The notes under the pieces were generated by a model. That model was not told the DNA's origin and searched no databases. It worked only from the letters and a program-made list of their open reading frames with translations. This document shows, piece after piece, positions 8,190 through 16,714 of a stretch of 36,678 bases of DNA. Source of the DNA: Bradyrhizobiaceae bacterium (lineage in GTDB: Bacteria > Pseudomonadota > Alphaproteobacteria > Rhizobiales > Xanthobacteraceae); assembly GCA_947479905.1 (NCBI GenBank), contig CANKBJ010000018.1, forward strand, positions 1 to 36,678. Direction: 5' to 3'. Positions within the stretch are counted from its first letter, which is position 1. Each line of letters opens with the position of its first letter. Position numbers and translations under genes: made by a program.

Positions 8190-8714
8190 TTAGCTGACCT
8201 TGCCCAAGCCCTGTCCGGTTTGGCGCTGATAGATGATCAGGTCGAAGCTCGGCGTCCTGTCGTTGCCGACGATCGACGACAGCAGCGCGTGTGCCTGGCC
8301 GCGGTGGTGGGTCTGATGATTGAAAAAATGATCGAGCGCCGGCATCAGCGGCTGCTCGATGGTCTGCGGATTGACGACCGTGCGGTAGCGGATGGTCCCG
8401 GCCAGGGTCTGGTCGTCGAGGCCGTCGATGTAGCGGCCGATGAGAACATCCTGCGAGCGCCGGGCCGCCCGCAACGCGGCGAAGTCGTCATAAAGGATGG
8501 TATCCAGGCTCGGCGGCTGCTCGCCGGCGCCGGTGAATCGCTTCATCCAGATACGGTCACCCACCAGCAAGTGGTTGAGGGTTCCGTGCAGGGATTTGAA
8601 GAAGGCGCCGCGGTCGGCGCGGTAGTCGGCGTCGGAGAGGAGGGCGGCTGCGTCATAGAGCCGCTCGTTGGACCAGGCATTGTACCCGGCAAACATCCGG
8701 TAGCGGGATTTCAT
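8190..8714 (-). CDS. DinB-family (DUF664-like) metal-binding protein
   Basis: A 174-aa four-helix-bundle protein of the DinB/YfiT superfamily, whose members often bind a divalent metal through three histidines and act as thiol-dependent transferases or are uncharacterised. The sequence opens YRMFAGYNAWSNERLYDAA (5-23), with a candidate ligand at H48 (LNHLLVGDRIW, 46-56) and further histidines in FNHQTHHRGQ (131-140). Together these give the usual three-helix His set. The ATG at 8714 fits the family start. It lies 75 nt after the ABC-F start, facing the same way. The substrate is unknown; the DinB name does not imply the DNA polymerase IV called DinB. Confidence 0.88.
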   Translation of the reverse strand: MKSRYRMFAGYNAWSNERLYDAAALLSDADYRADRGAFFKSLHGTLNHLLVGDRIWMKRFTGAGEQPPSLDTILYDDFAALRAARRSQDVLIGRYIDGLDDQTLAGTIRYRTVVNPQTIEQPLMPALDHFFNHQTHHRGQAHALLSSIVGNDRTPSFDLIIYQRQTGQGLGKVS

Positions 8715-8789
8715 GTTTGGCCCCTCGGGACGCTGAATTCGAACCCGGAACGGTATAGGATCGCCACGATATTGGGCTGTTCGCCGAAC

Positions 8790-8818
8790 TTGCCGGCCTT
8801 CGTGACGCCCGGTATAAG
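8790..8818 (+). promoter_or_regulatory. Candidate promoter of ndk
   Basis: TTGCCG at 8790-8795 and TATAAG at 8813-8818 are separated by 17 nt, upstream of ndk. A second -10-like TATAAT lies at 8832-8837 without a clear -35. The first pairing is the better sigma-70-type candidate. Confidence 0.4.
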
Positions 8819-8888
8819 CCGCCGCAACCAATATAATCTAACGAATATCGGTCATCCCACCGATCAATCCCAGTGAAGGACTATTCCA

Positions 8889-9311
8889 ATGGCGGTCGAG
8901 CGTACTTTCTCCATTCTCAAGCCCGATGCGACCGCGCGTAACCTGACCGGCGCCATCAATGCCATGATCGAGAAGGCCGGCCTGCGCATCGTCGCGCAGA
9001 AGCGCGTGCAGATCACCAAGGCGCAGGCCGAACAGTTCTACGGCGTGCATAAGGCCCGCCCGTTCTTCGGCGAACTGGTCGAGTTCATGATTTCCGCGCC
9101 GGTCGTCGTCCAGGTGTTGGAAGGCGACAACGCCATCGCCAAGTACCGCGAAGTGATGGGCGCCACCGACCCGTCCAAGGCCGACGCCAACACCATCCGC
9201 AAGGTGCACGCTAAGTCGATCGGCGAAAATTCCGTGCACGGTTCCGATTCGGCGGAGAACGCAACGATCGAAATCGCGCAGTTCTTTTCCGGCAACGAAA
9301 TCGTCGGCTGA
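8889..9311 (+). CDS. ndk: Nucleoside diphosphate kinase
   Basis: Cytosolic enzyme that moves the gamma phosphate of ATP onto other nucleoside diphosphates through a phosphohistidine, balancing NTP and dNTP pools. The 140-aa product has the family N-terminus (TFSILKPDA, 6-14), the [12 protein letters not shown] block (72-83) and the active-site signature NSVHGSD (114-120) with catalytic His117. An AAGGA ribosome-binding site lies about 8 nt before the ATG. Length and motifs are complete. It is followed after 41 nt by the TerC gene, which may be co-transcribed. Confidence 0.97.
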   Translation: MAVERTFSILKPDATARNLTGAINAMIEKAGLRIVAQKRVQITKAQAEQFYGVHKARPFFGELVEFMISAPVVVQVLEGDNAIAKYREVMGATDPSKADANTIRKVHAKSIGENSVHGSDSAENATIEIAQFFSGNEIVG

Positions 9312-9352
9312 TCGAGAACCGGCCGCAACCATAAAAGTCTAGGGGGACACGC

Positions 9353-10276
9353 GTGGATTATTTTTGGGACAACATAACGCACGCGCCGATCTGGATCGCG
9401 GCCGCGCAGATCATCGGCGTCAACATCATCCTGTCGGGTGACAACGCCGTCGTCATCGCCATGGCCTGCATGACGCTGCCGCCCAAGCAGCGCCTGTGGG
9501 GCATGATCATGGGCGCCGGCGTCGCGGTGCTGTTGCGCGTCCTGTTCACGCTCGTCGTCGCCGAAGCGATGAACTATCCGTTCCTCAAGCTGGTCGGCGG
9601 CGTGCTGCTGTTCTGGGTGGCGACCAAACTGGTCACCGAGGATTCCGAAGGCGAGGGTGTCAAGAGCGGCGAGACCTTGTGGAGCGCGGTGCGCATCGTC
9701 GCCATCGCCGATATCGTCATGAGCCTCGACAACGTCATCGCCATCGCGGCCTCGGCCGATATCGCAGCCGCTCGCGTCGATGCGGCGCATGCCGCCAGCA
9801 TCAAGACCATGCTGATCATCTTCGGGCTGGCCACCAGCGTGCCGCTGATCGTCGCCGGTTCGGCCTTGTTGATGGCCTTGCTCGAGCGCTTCCGCGTGCT
9901 GGTCTGGGCCGGCGGCGCGTTGCTCGGCTGGGTCGCCGGCGACATCATGGCAACCGATCCGCTCCTGGCCACCGTGTTCAGCGAGAACACCCGGCATGCG
10001 CTGCACGACTGGGGCGGCCCGGTCGGCGGCCTGATCGTCGTCACCGTCGGCTACTTCATGGTGCGGCGTCATCGCCGGCTCTATCTCGACGAAGTCATGG
10101 CCGGTCTCGGCCTGGTGGTCTGGATTATCGTCGACCGCTTCAGCGCCGCCGTGTTCGGCGGTGCGACGCCGAGCCTGGGGACGATCTGGAGCATTCGCGG
10201 CGCCCTGATTGTCGTCATGGCGATCATTTACACGTTCAGCCGCAGGCGCTGGCACGTCGAGCGGCAAAAGGCCTAA
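9353..10276 (+). CDS. TerC/YkoY-family integral membrane protein
   Basis: A 307-aa polytopic membrane protein of the TerC family; characterised members export manganese or affect metal supply to exported proteins. The paired acidic signatures are present, SGDNAVVIAMA (28-38) and SLDNVIAIAA (124-133), each within a hydrophobic helix, as expected for an internally repeated transporter fold. Membrane segments are spread through to about 293. The C-terminal part (after about 210) carries extra helices ending in a basic tail. The GTG start follows an AGGGGGA ribosome-binding site. No manganese riboswitch of the yybP-ykoY type fits in the 41-nt gap after ndk. The substrate is not determined. Confidence 0.88.
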   Translation: MDYFWDNITHAPIWIAAAQIIGVNIILSGDNAVVIAMACMTLPPKQRLWGMIMGAGVAVLLRVLFTLVVAEAMNYPFLKLVGGVLLFWVATKLVTEDSEGEGVKSGETLWSAVRIVAIADIVMSLDNVIAIAASADIAAARVDAAHAASIKTMLIIFGLATSVPLIVAGSALLMALLERFRVLVWAGGALLGWVAGDIMATDPLLATVFSENTRHALHDWGGPVGGLIVVTVGYFMVRRHRRLYLDEVMAGLGLVVWIIVDRFSAAVFGGATPSLGTIWSIRGALIVVMAIIYTFSRRRWHVERQKA

Positions 10277-10313
10277 GTTCGGCCGAAACGCGCGAGTGAC
10301 GCGCAAGACAAGC

Positions 10314-10345
10314 CATGCGGCCGGCGCTAGACTGTCGGCCGCATG
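10314..10345 (+). promoter_or_regulatory. Inverted repeat covering the start codon of the molybdopterin enzyme
   Basis: Perfect 9-nt arms CATGCGGCC (10314-10322) and GGCCGCATG (10337-10345) enclose a 14-nt loop, and the right arm ends with the ATG start. No Shine-Dalgarno is visible just before that ATG. The hairpin could hide the start in mRNA, or the dyad could bind a protein in DNA. Confidence 0.45.
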
Positions 10346-12457
10346 AATCAGAGTTTCCGCCCGCCCAAACCTGCGATCAAGGCGACAGGCCACACGGCCT
10401 GTCCGCACGATTGTCCCTCGACCTGCGCGCTTGAGGTCGAGCTGGTCGACGAGCGCACCATCGGCCGCGTGCGCGGCTCAAAAGACAACGACTACACGGC
10501 CGGCGTCATCTGCGCCAAGGTCGCGCGCTACGCCGAACGCCAGCATCACGCTGAGCGGCTGATGCATCCGATGCAGCGCGTCGGCGACAAAGGGGCGGGC
10601 GGCTTCCGCCGCATCTCGTGGGACGACGCGCTCGATCTTGTGGCCGAGAAACTGCTCAAGGCCGAGGCGCGCGGCGGCGCGGAAAGCGTCTGGCCTTATT
10701 ATTACGCCGGCACGATGGGACTGGTGATGCGCGACAGCATCAATCTGCTGCGCCACGTTAAAAAATATTCCGGCTTTCATTCGACCATTTGCGTCAACCC
10801 GGCCTATGCCGGCTTCGCGGCGGGGACGGGAAAAATCGCCGGCGCCGATCCGCGCGAGATGGCGAAATCCGATGTGGTTGTGATCTGGGGCACCAATCCG
10901 GTCAACACACAGGTCAATGTGATGACGCATGCGACCCGCGCGCGCAAAGAGCGCGGCGCGAAAATCGTTGCGGTCGATATCTACATGAACGGCACGATGG
11001 AGCAGGCCGACCTTGCGGTGCTGGTCAAGCCCGGCACCGATGGCGCGCTCGCTTGCGCGGTAATGCATTGCCTGTTCCGCGACGGCCGCGCCGACTGGGA
11101 CTATCTCGACAAATACACCGACGCGCCGCGCGAACTGGAAGCGCATTTAGCGACACGCGGCCCTGAGTGGGCTTCAGGCATTACAGGCACGCCGGTCGAG
11201 ACCATCGAGGCTTTCGCCAAACTGGTCGGCGACAACAAACGCACGTTCTTCCGGCTCGGCTATGGTTTTGCCCGCTCGCGCAATGGCGCGGCCAACATGC
11301 ACGCGGCAAGCTGCATCGCCGCGGTCATCGGCGCGTGGCAGCACGAGGGCGGCGGCGCGTTTCACAACAATGCCGACATCTACAAGCTCGACAAGACGAT
11401 GATCGAGGGGCTCGATGCGCATGACCGTTCGGTGCGTATGCTCGATCAGTCGCGCATCGGCGCCATTCTCACCGGCGACCGCGCGGCGCTCCAGGGTGGA
11501 CCGCCGGTCGATGCCTTGTTCATCCAGAACACCAATCCGGTGTCGGTGGCGCCGGACCAGACGCTCGTGAAGCGCGGCTTTGCGCGGGACGACCTGTTCA
11601 CCTGCGTGCACGAACAGTTCATGACCGAGACGGCGGCGATGGCCGATATCGTGCTGCCGGCGACGACGTTTCTCGAACATGACGACGTCTATCGCGGCGG
11701 CGGCCATCAATACATCATCATGGGGCCGAAGCTCGTCGAGGCGCCGGGCGAGTGCTGGAACAATCACGAGGTGATTACCGCGCTGGCCAGGCGGCTCGGC
11801 GCTGCGCATCCGGCTTTTGCGCTCAGCCCGCGCGACCTGATCGATCAGATGCTGCGCGTGTCGAAACGCGGCACGCTCGCCGAGCTGGAAGAAGGCTGCT
11901 GGCTCGACGTGCAGCCGCCGTTCCGGCAGGCGCATTATCTCGACGGCTTCAACTGGCCGGACGGCAAATTCCGTTTCAAGCCGGACTGGCCGCGCGTGCC
12001 GTTCCGTAGTCCCTATACCTCAGGTCCGGTCGACCAGATGCCGGCGTTGCCAGACCACTGGACCTCGATCGAGCAAGCCGACGATGCGCATCCGTTCCGT
12101 CTTGCGACGTCGCCGGCGCGCGGCTTTCTCAATTCGACCTTCAACGAAACGCCAACCTCGCTGGCCAACGAAAAGCGCCCGACGGTTCTCATTCATCCCG
12201 ACGACGCGGCCGCGCATGGCATTGCCGATGGCGATTATGTCGTGCTCGGCAATATGCGCGGCGAGGTGCGCCTGCATGCGCGGCGGTTCGAGGGATTGCG
12301 CCGCGGCGTGCTGATCGCGGAATCGATCTGGCCAAATTCGGCTTACGCCGACGGCCGCGGCATCAACATCCTGACCGGCGCCGACTCGATCGCCCCCTTC
12401 GGCGGCGCCGCCTTTCACGACAATAAAGTGTGGGTTCGCAAGGCGGCAAACGGCTAG
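10343..12457 (+). CDS. Molybdopterin-dependent oxidoreductase, 4Fe-4S type, cytoplasmic
   Basis: A 704-aa catalytic subunit of the bis-MGD (DMSO reductase/formate dehydrogenase) superfamily. An N-terminal iron-sulfur motif is complete: C20-x3-C24-x3-C28-x28-C57, followed by K59. The core molybdopterin domain runs from about 75 to 520, including VVIWGTNPVNTQ (about 180-191). The C-terminal dinucleotide-binding domain (about 580-700) has the GDYVVLGNMRGEV strand pair. No twin-arginine or other signal is present, so it should act in the cytoplasm. No electron-transfer or membrane subunit gene is adjacent, so the partner and substrate are unknown. A glycosyltransferase starts 8 nt after its stop. 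A hairpin spans its start codon. Confidence 0.9.
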   Translation: MNQSFRPPKPAIKATGHTACPHDCPSTCALEVELVDERTIGRVRGSKDNDYTAGVICAKVARYAERQHHAERLMHPMQRVGDKGAGGFRRISWDDALDLVAEKLLKAEARGGAESVWPYYYAGTMGLVMRDSINLLRHVKKYSGFHSTICVNPAYAGFAAGTGKIAGADPREMAKSDVVVIWGTNPVNTQVNVMTHATRARKERGAKIVAVDIYMNGTMEQADLAVLVKPGTDGALACAVMHCLFRDGRADWDYLDKYTDAPRELEAHLATRGPEWASGITGTPVETIEAFAKLVGDNKRTFFRLGYGFARSRNGAANMHAASCIAAVIGAWQHEGGGAFHNNADIYKLDKTMIEGLDAHDRSVRMLDQSRIGAILTGDRAALQGGPPVDALFIQNTNPVSVAPDQTLVKRGFARDDLFTCVHEQFMTETAAMADIVLPATTFLEHDDVYRGGGHQYIIMGPKLVEAPGECWNNHEVITALARRLGAAHPAFALSPRDLIDQMLRVSKRGTLAELEEGCWLDVQPPFRQAHYLDGFNWPDGKFRFKPDWPRVPFRSPYTSGPVDQMPALPDHWTSIEQADDAHPFRLATSPARGFLNSTFNETPTSLANEKRPTVLIHPDDAAAHGIADGDYVVLGNMRGEVRLHARRFEGLRRGVLIAESIWPNSAYADGRGINILTGADSIAPFGGAAFHDNKVWVRKAANG

Positions 12458-12465
12458 TCGGGCGC

Positions 12466-13692
12466 ATGCGGATATTCACTGCAGTTCGCCACTCCCGCGA
12501 TTCAGTCAATTTCCACGCCGATCTTTGGAGCGGAAATTTCTATCCGGCTTTGCGCGCACTCGGGCACGAGATTGTCGAATCTCAAGTCGATTTGTCGCCG
12601 GTCAGCCGTTTCATGCATATCGGCCACGGCTTTACGCCGCAGGAACTTGAAGCACGCGCGCGCACGACGCAAGCCATTCTCGACGAAGTGATCGACGCGC
12701 ACAGGGAAAAGTCGATCGGGCTGTTCCTGTCGTATTTCTACAACGCGCATTTCGATCCTGGCGGCTTCGCGCAACTGCGCGTGCTCGGCATTCCGTCGGT
12801 GAATTTCTTTTGCAACAGCATCTATCAATTCGAGCTGGTCGGTGCGGTCGCCGCTGCCGCGGATTTTTCCTGGCATCCGGAAAAGGATGCGCGATCCAGG
12901 TATCTTGCCGTTGGCGCGCGGCCCGTTTGGGTGCAGATGGGCGCCGATCCGAATCTCTATCGTCCGGTGGATGGCGTTGAACGGCAGGCGCGCATAGCTT
13001 TTATTGGTCAACGCTATGCCGACCGGGACCGCTGGCTTGCCGCGGCGATTGAAGCCGGTCTGCCGGTCGATATTTACGGCGCCGGCTGGCGCCCGCCATC
13101 CGCGCGTGAAGGCGCACATAGCGGCGCGCCGCCCGCGATCTATCTTGGCCGCCGCGCCACGGTCGCGGGAACGTGGCCGAGTTATCTTGACGTGGCGCGG
13201 CAGGTTCTGCGGCGTGACGGTGCGCTTGGCGGCGCGGCGCGCCTTGTCCGGCAATGGCGCTATCGTAGCGAGAGCCAAAGGCTTGCGCCGATCGTCGCGC
13301 GGTCGGCTAGAGGCAGCGTCCCTGTGGACGCCTTCGCCGAGACGGTGGCGCGCTATGCCGTGCACATTAATCTCAGCAATGTCTGGGCGGACGGTCTGCC
13401 GTGTTCGGCCATGGTGCCGCATGTGCGCTTGCGCGATTTTGAAATTCCGATGTGCCGCGCCGCGTATCTGACCGCGCATACGGCTGAGATCGAAGAATGC
13501 TACGAGTCCGGCAAGGAGATCGAGACTTATCGTTCGCGCGAGGAGTTCATCGACAAGGCGCGCTACCTCGTCGGCCATGCGGCGTATGCGGAGCGATTGC
13601 GGGAGGCCGGCTATGCCCGCGCCCGGGCGGATCACACCTGGGCGCGGCGCATGACTTTATTATTCGACAGAATCGGGCTGCGCCCGGCCTGA
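12466..13692 (+). CDS. CgeB-like family glycosyltransferase
   Basis: A 408-aa predicted cytosolic glycosyltransferase with GT-B fold features. The N-terminal half (about 1-165) resembles the DUF3880/CgeB acceptor domain. The C-terminal half contains IAFIGQRYADRDRWLAA (about 178-194) and the CgeB-type ending, with a start-of-helix EIEECYESGKEIETYRSREEFIDKA around 340-365 and DHTWARRM near 394. A basic insert at about 245-285 precedes the HINLSN strand. The ATG at 12466 gives the family-like start MRIFTAVRHS; an upstream in-frame start would overlap the preceding gene. It lies 8 nt after the molybdopterin enzyme, implying co-transcription, though a shared function is not evident. The donor and acceptor sugars are unknown. 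Confidence 0.8.
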   Translation: MRIFTAVRHSRDSVNFHADLWSGNFYPALRALGHEIVESQVDLSPVSRFMHIGHGFTPQELEARARTTQAILDEVIDAHREKSIGLFLSYFYNAHFDPGGFAQLRVLGIPSVNFFCNSIYQFELVGAVAAAADFSWHPEKDARSRYLAVGARPVWVQMGADPNLYRPVDGVERQARIAFIGQRYADRDRWLAAAIEAGLPVDIYGAGWRPPSAREGAHSGAPPAIYLGRRATVAGTWPSYLDVARQVLRRDGALGGAARLVRQWRYRSESQRLAPIVARSARGSVPVDAFAETVARYAVHINLSNVWADGLPCSAMVPHVRLRDFEIPMCRAAYLTAHTAEIEECYESGKEIETYRSREEFIDKARYLVGHAAYAERLREAGYARARADHTWARRMTLLFDRIGLRPA

Positions 13693-13698
13693 CGCCGC

Positions 13699-14151
13699 CT
13701 ACAGGTGCTTGCCGATCTTGGCGTCGGCCGAGTAGGGGCCGGCGCCACGGATCGACATGTAGAAGCAGACGATGCCGAGGAAGAGCACATATTCATAACC
13801 GCCGCCGCCGACGGCGAAGCCCTTGGCCCAGTGCGCGGCCAGCATGGCGATGAGCAGTTCGATGGCCAAGGCCGCCGCGAAGAAACGGGTGAAGATGCCG
13901 ACAACCAAAGCCGCGCCGCCGACGACCTCGAAGAAAATCGCCAGCATGGCGAACCACCGCGGCAATCCGTAATTGTTGGCGAATGCCGTGCCGACGGCGT
14001 CCGCGCCGCGGGTCCACTTCGGCCAGCCATGCATGATCATGATGATGCCGAAGATGACGCGCGTGATCGTGTAGGCGACCGGCTCCATCTTCGCGTAAAA
14101 TCCGGCAAGGCCGGGAATGATCAATTGTGGTTCTTTATGGTGCCCAAACAT
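13699..14151 (-). CDS. DoxX-family membrane protein
   Basis: A 150-aa inner-membrane protein with four predicted helices (about 25-41, 66-87, 90-107 and 118-133). The first carries the family pattern FGIIMIMHGWPKW (34-46), and the second block WFAMLAIFFEVVGGAALVVG (66-85) is typical of DoxX/DoxD-like proteins. Members are linked to redox balance or quinone-associated functions, but most are uncharacterised. It lies 97 nt downstream of purN on the same strand and ends 6 nt from the convergent glycosyltransferase. Whether it belongs to the purMN transcript cannot be told. Confidence 0.88.
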   Translation of the reverse strand: MFGHHKEPQLIIPGLAGFYAKMEPVAYTITRVIFGIIMIMHGWPKWTRGADAVGTAFANNYGLPRWFAMLAIFFEVVGGAALVVGIFTRFFAAALAIELLIAMLAAHWAKGFAVGGGGYEYVLFLGIVCFYMSIRGAGPYSADAKIGKHL

Positions 14152-14248
14152 GGCGTTCCCCCGTGCTGTTGTTGCGCCAACGTGGAATTGTGGCGTGTCG
14201 AGCTATAACACCCGAAACGGCGGGATATTCCAAGACTGGCGGCAAATG

Positions 14249-14902
14249 TCAGGGGACCGGAAGCAACGACGCTGTATCAGGAACCGGTATGCCATCGATC
14301 AGACAACGGTTCTCGACCACGCGGACGCGTTCTTCGGCGACCAGTTTGAGGGCGGCCGGATAAATCCGATGCTCGACCGCGAGGACGCGCGCCGACAGGC
14401 TCGCCTCTGTGTCATCGGGTCGCACCGCGACCGCGCCCTGCATGACGATGGGGCCGGCGTCCATTTCCGGCACGACGAAATGCACGGTAGCGCCGTGAAT
14501 TTTCGCGCCGGCATTGAGCGCGCGTGCGTGGGTGTCGACACCTTTGAACGCCGGCAGCAGGGCTGGGTGAATGTTGAGCATGCGGTTCTGCCACAAGGCG
14601 ACAAGGCCTGGCGACAACAGCCGCATGAAGCCGGCAAGGCAGACAAGATCGATACGATGTGCTTCGAGCTTGCTCTGCATCGCCGCGTCGAACGCGGCGC
14701 GGTCCTTGCCGAACGGAGTGTGATCGACAACTTCCGTGGCAATGTCATTGTCGCGCGCGGTGACAAGTCCGCCGGCATCGGCCTTGTTCGACAGCACCAG
14801 GGCAATTTCGGCAGGATAGGATTTGTCTTTCGCAGCCTCGATCAGCGCCGCCATGTTGGAGCCGCGGCCGGAGATGAGAACGGCGACGCGCTTGCGGCTC
14901 AT
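14249..14902 (-). CDS. purN: Phosphoribosylglycinamide formyltransferase PurN
   Basis: Transfers a formyl group from 10-formyltetrahydrofolate to GAR, the third step of de novo purine synthesis, in the cytoplasm. The 217-aa product has the phosphate-binding loop SGRGSN (11-16), the catalytic NIHPALLPAF block (110-119, Asn110 and His112) and catalytic Asp148 in PEMDAGPI (145-152). Length is normal. It follows purM by 25 nt on the same strand, the classic purMN order. Confidence 0.96.
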   Translation of the reverse strand: MSRKRVAVLISGRGSNMAALIEAAKDKSYPAEIALVLSNKADAGGLVTARDNDIATEVVDHTPFGKDRAAFDAAMQSKLEAHRIDLVCLAGFMRLLSPGLVALWQNRMLNIHPALLPAFKGVDTHARALNAGAKIHGATVHFVVPEMDAGPIVMQGAVAVRPDDTEASLSARVLAVEHRIYPAALKLVAEERVRVVENRCLIDGIPVPDTASLLPVP

Positions 14903-14927
14903 CTTTGTCGGCTCCCTGGGCGCAGGC

Positions 14928-16001
14928 TCACAGTTTCAGATCGAGGGCGCCGTCATAGACGACGCGGTCTTCGCCCGGCGCGCGCATCACCGCGCCGATG
15001 GTCGCTACCTGTTCGCCGGCTTTGGTCATAGCAGCGCTGACTGCGTCGGCGTCTTTTGGCGCGACGACGACAATCATGCCAATGCCGCAGTTGAAGGTGC
15101 GCAGCATTTCGTTTTGCGCGACGTTGCCGATATCGGCGAGCCACTTGAACACCGCCGGCGCCTTGACGGTGGCAAGATCGATGCGCGCGCCAAGCCCCTT
15201 CGGCAACACGCGCGGGATATTGTCGGGAAAGCCGCCGCCGGTGATGTGGGCAAGGCCCTTCACCGCGTGCGTGTCGCGGATCGCGGCCAGGCACGACTTC
15301 ACGTAAATGCGCGTCGGCGTCAGGATGGCTTCGCCGAGTGACACGTCAGGCGCGAAAGGCGCCGGCGCGGTCCAGGGCAAGCCGCTTCTGGCGACGATCT
15401 TGCGCACCAGCGAATAGCCGTTTGAATGCACGCCGGAGGAGGCGAGGCCAAGAATGACGTCGCCTTCGGCGATATCGGCGCGCGGCAATACTTCGCCGCG
15501 CTCGACAGCGCCGACCGCGAAGCCGGCGAGGTCATAATCGTCGCCCGCATAGAGGCCGGGCATTTCCGCGGTCTCGCCGCCGATCAGCGCGCAGCCGGCC
15601 TGCCGGCAACCGAAGCTGATGCCGGCGACGACGGCAGCGCCGATTTCCGGCTCGAGCTTTCCACACGCGTAATAGTCGAGAAAGAACAGCGGCTCGGCGC
15701 CTTGCACCACCAGGTCATTGACGCTCATCGCAACCAGATCGATGCCGATCGTGTCGTGCCGGCCGGTCTCGATGGCGATCTTGACCTTGGTGCCGACGCC
15801 GTCATTGGCCGCGACCAGAATGGGATCCTTGTAGCCGGCCCGTTTGAGGTCGAACAGGCCGCCAAACCCGCCGATTTCGGCGTCCGCGCCCGGCCGCGCG
15901 GTGGCGCGCACCAGAGGCTTGATCAGGTCCACCATCCGGTTGCCGGCATCGATATCGACGCCCGCCTGCGCGTAAGTCAGCCCGCGCTTTTCATCTGCCA
16001 T
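14928..16001 (-). CDS. purM: Phosphoribosylformylglycinamidine cyclo-ligase PurM
   Basis: ATP-dependent AIR synthetase, fifth step of de novo purine synthesis. The 357-aa protein begins with the conserved [12 protein letters not shown] (10-21), has the NDGVGTK loop (66-72) and the [11 protein letters not shown] region near 150-160, and continues through the [13 protein letters not shown] block. Length is complete for the family. It leads the purM-purN operon and is divergent from the CDP-alcohol phosphatidyltransferase gene. No purine riboswitch is recognisable in the roughly 120-170 nt of upstream sequence. Confidence 0.97.
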   Translation of the reverse strand: MADEKRGLTYAQAGVDIDAGNRMVDLIKPLVRATARPGADAEIGGFGGLFDLKRAGYKDPILVAANDGVGTKVKIAIETGRHDTIGIDLVAMSVNDLVVQGAEPLFFLDYYACGKLEPEIGAAVVAGISFGCRQAGCALIGGETAEMPGLYAGDDYDLAGFAVGAVERGEVLPRADIAEGDVILGLASSGVHSNGYSLVRKIVARSGLPWTAPAPFAPDVSLGEAILTPTRIYVKSCLAAIRDTHAVKGLAHITGGGFPDNIPRVLPKGLGARIDLATVKAPAVFKWLADIGNVAQNEMLRTFNCGIGMIVVVAPKDADAVSAAMTKAGEQVATIGAVMRAPGEDRVVYDGALDLKL

Positions 16002-16128
16002 GCTGGTCCCCGTAGCGCACAGCCGGAGACCATGCGCCTTGCGAAATAAGGCCGGGTCGTACGGCGAAAACGCAATTCGCGCAATGGCTCGCGCGCCGTT
16101 ATACTCTGCTGTAGGAAGTAAGCTTGCC

Positions 16129-16155
16129 CTCGTGCCGGGGGCTTTCTGCCACGAG
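16129..16155 (+). promoter_or_regulatory. Leader hairpin before the CDP-alcohol phosphatidyltransferase
   Basis: Arms CTCGTG (16129-16134) and CACGAG (16150-16155) form a hairpin between two possible TTG starts. A TATACT -10-like hexamer lies upstream near 16100. If translation starts at 16169, the hairpin is in the 5' leader. Confidence 0.3.
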
Positions 16156-16168
16156 CCGGGGTCACGCT

Positions 16169-16714
16169 TTGAGTATTCCTAACCTCATTACGCTGGGGCG
16201 CATCCTGCTGGTGCCGGTCGTCGTCTGGGCGATCATGTCCAATGCCATGTGGATTGCTTTCATGCTTTTCCTCGTTGCCGGGGTCAGCGACGGTGTCGAC
16301 GGCTTTCTCGCCAAGCGCTTCGGCTGGACCACGGAACTGGGCGCCTATCTCGACCCGCTCGCCGACAAGGCGCTGATCGTATCGATCTACCTCACCCTTG
16401 GGATCAACGGGGACATCCCGCGCTGGCTGGTGATCCTGGTGGTTTCGCGGGATATCCTGATCGTCGGAGGGATCATGCTGTCCTGGCTTATGGGTAATCC
16501 GCTCAAGATCAAACCGCTGCTGGTGTCCAAGCTCAACACGGTGGCGCAGATCGCGTTCGCCTGCGTGGTGCTCGGCTCGCTCGGCTTCAACTACGAGGTG
16601 CCGATGTTCAGGCTGGTGCTGATGGGGCTGGTGGCGACGTTGACCCTGTTGTCGATCGCCGCCTACCTGGCCGAATGGGTGCGCCACATGAACTCCAGCG
16701 TGGCGCAGCCGTGA
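16169..16714 (+). CDS. CDP-alcohol phosphatidyltransferase, PgsA-like
   Basis: Integral membrane enzyme that swaps CMP of CDP-diacylglycerol for an alcohol; the closest fit is phosphatidylglycerophosphate synthase, which makes acidic phospholipids. The catalytic motif is present: D41, D44-G45-x2-A48-K49-x8-G58-x3-D62-x3-D66, with Lys replacing the usual first Arg (DGFLAKR). The 181-aa form from TTG 16169 starts [15 protein letters not shown], matching family N-termini. A TTG at 16124 has a better ribosome-binding site (AGGAAG at 16113-16118) and would add 15 residues, so the start is uncertain. The next gene's GTG overlaps this stop. A second paralogue elsewhere could hold the main pgsA role. 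Confidence 0.88.
   Translation: MSIPNLITLGRILLVPVVVWAIMSNAMWIAFMLFLVAGVSDGVDGFLAKRFGWTTELGAYLDPLADKALIVSIYLTLGINGDIPRWLVILVVSRDILIVGGIMLSWLMGNPLKIKPLLVSKLNTVAQIAFACVVLGSLGFNYEVPMFRLVLMGLVATLTLLSIAAYLAEWVRHMNSSVAQP

Noticed and set aside
9312-9352. Manganese riboswitch (yybP-ykoY) before the TerC gene
   Set aside because: The 41-nt gap after ndk is too short, and no such fold is visible.
9038-10408. Long minus-strand open frame opposite ndk and terC
   Set aside because: It spans two well-supported genes and the gap between them, and its His/Asp/Gln-rich sequence resembles no family.
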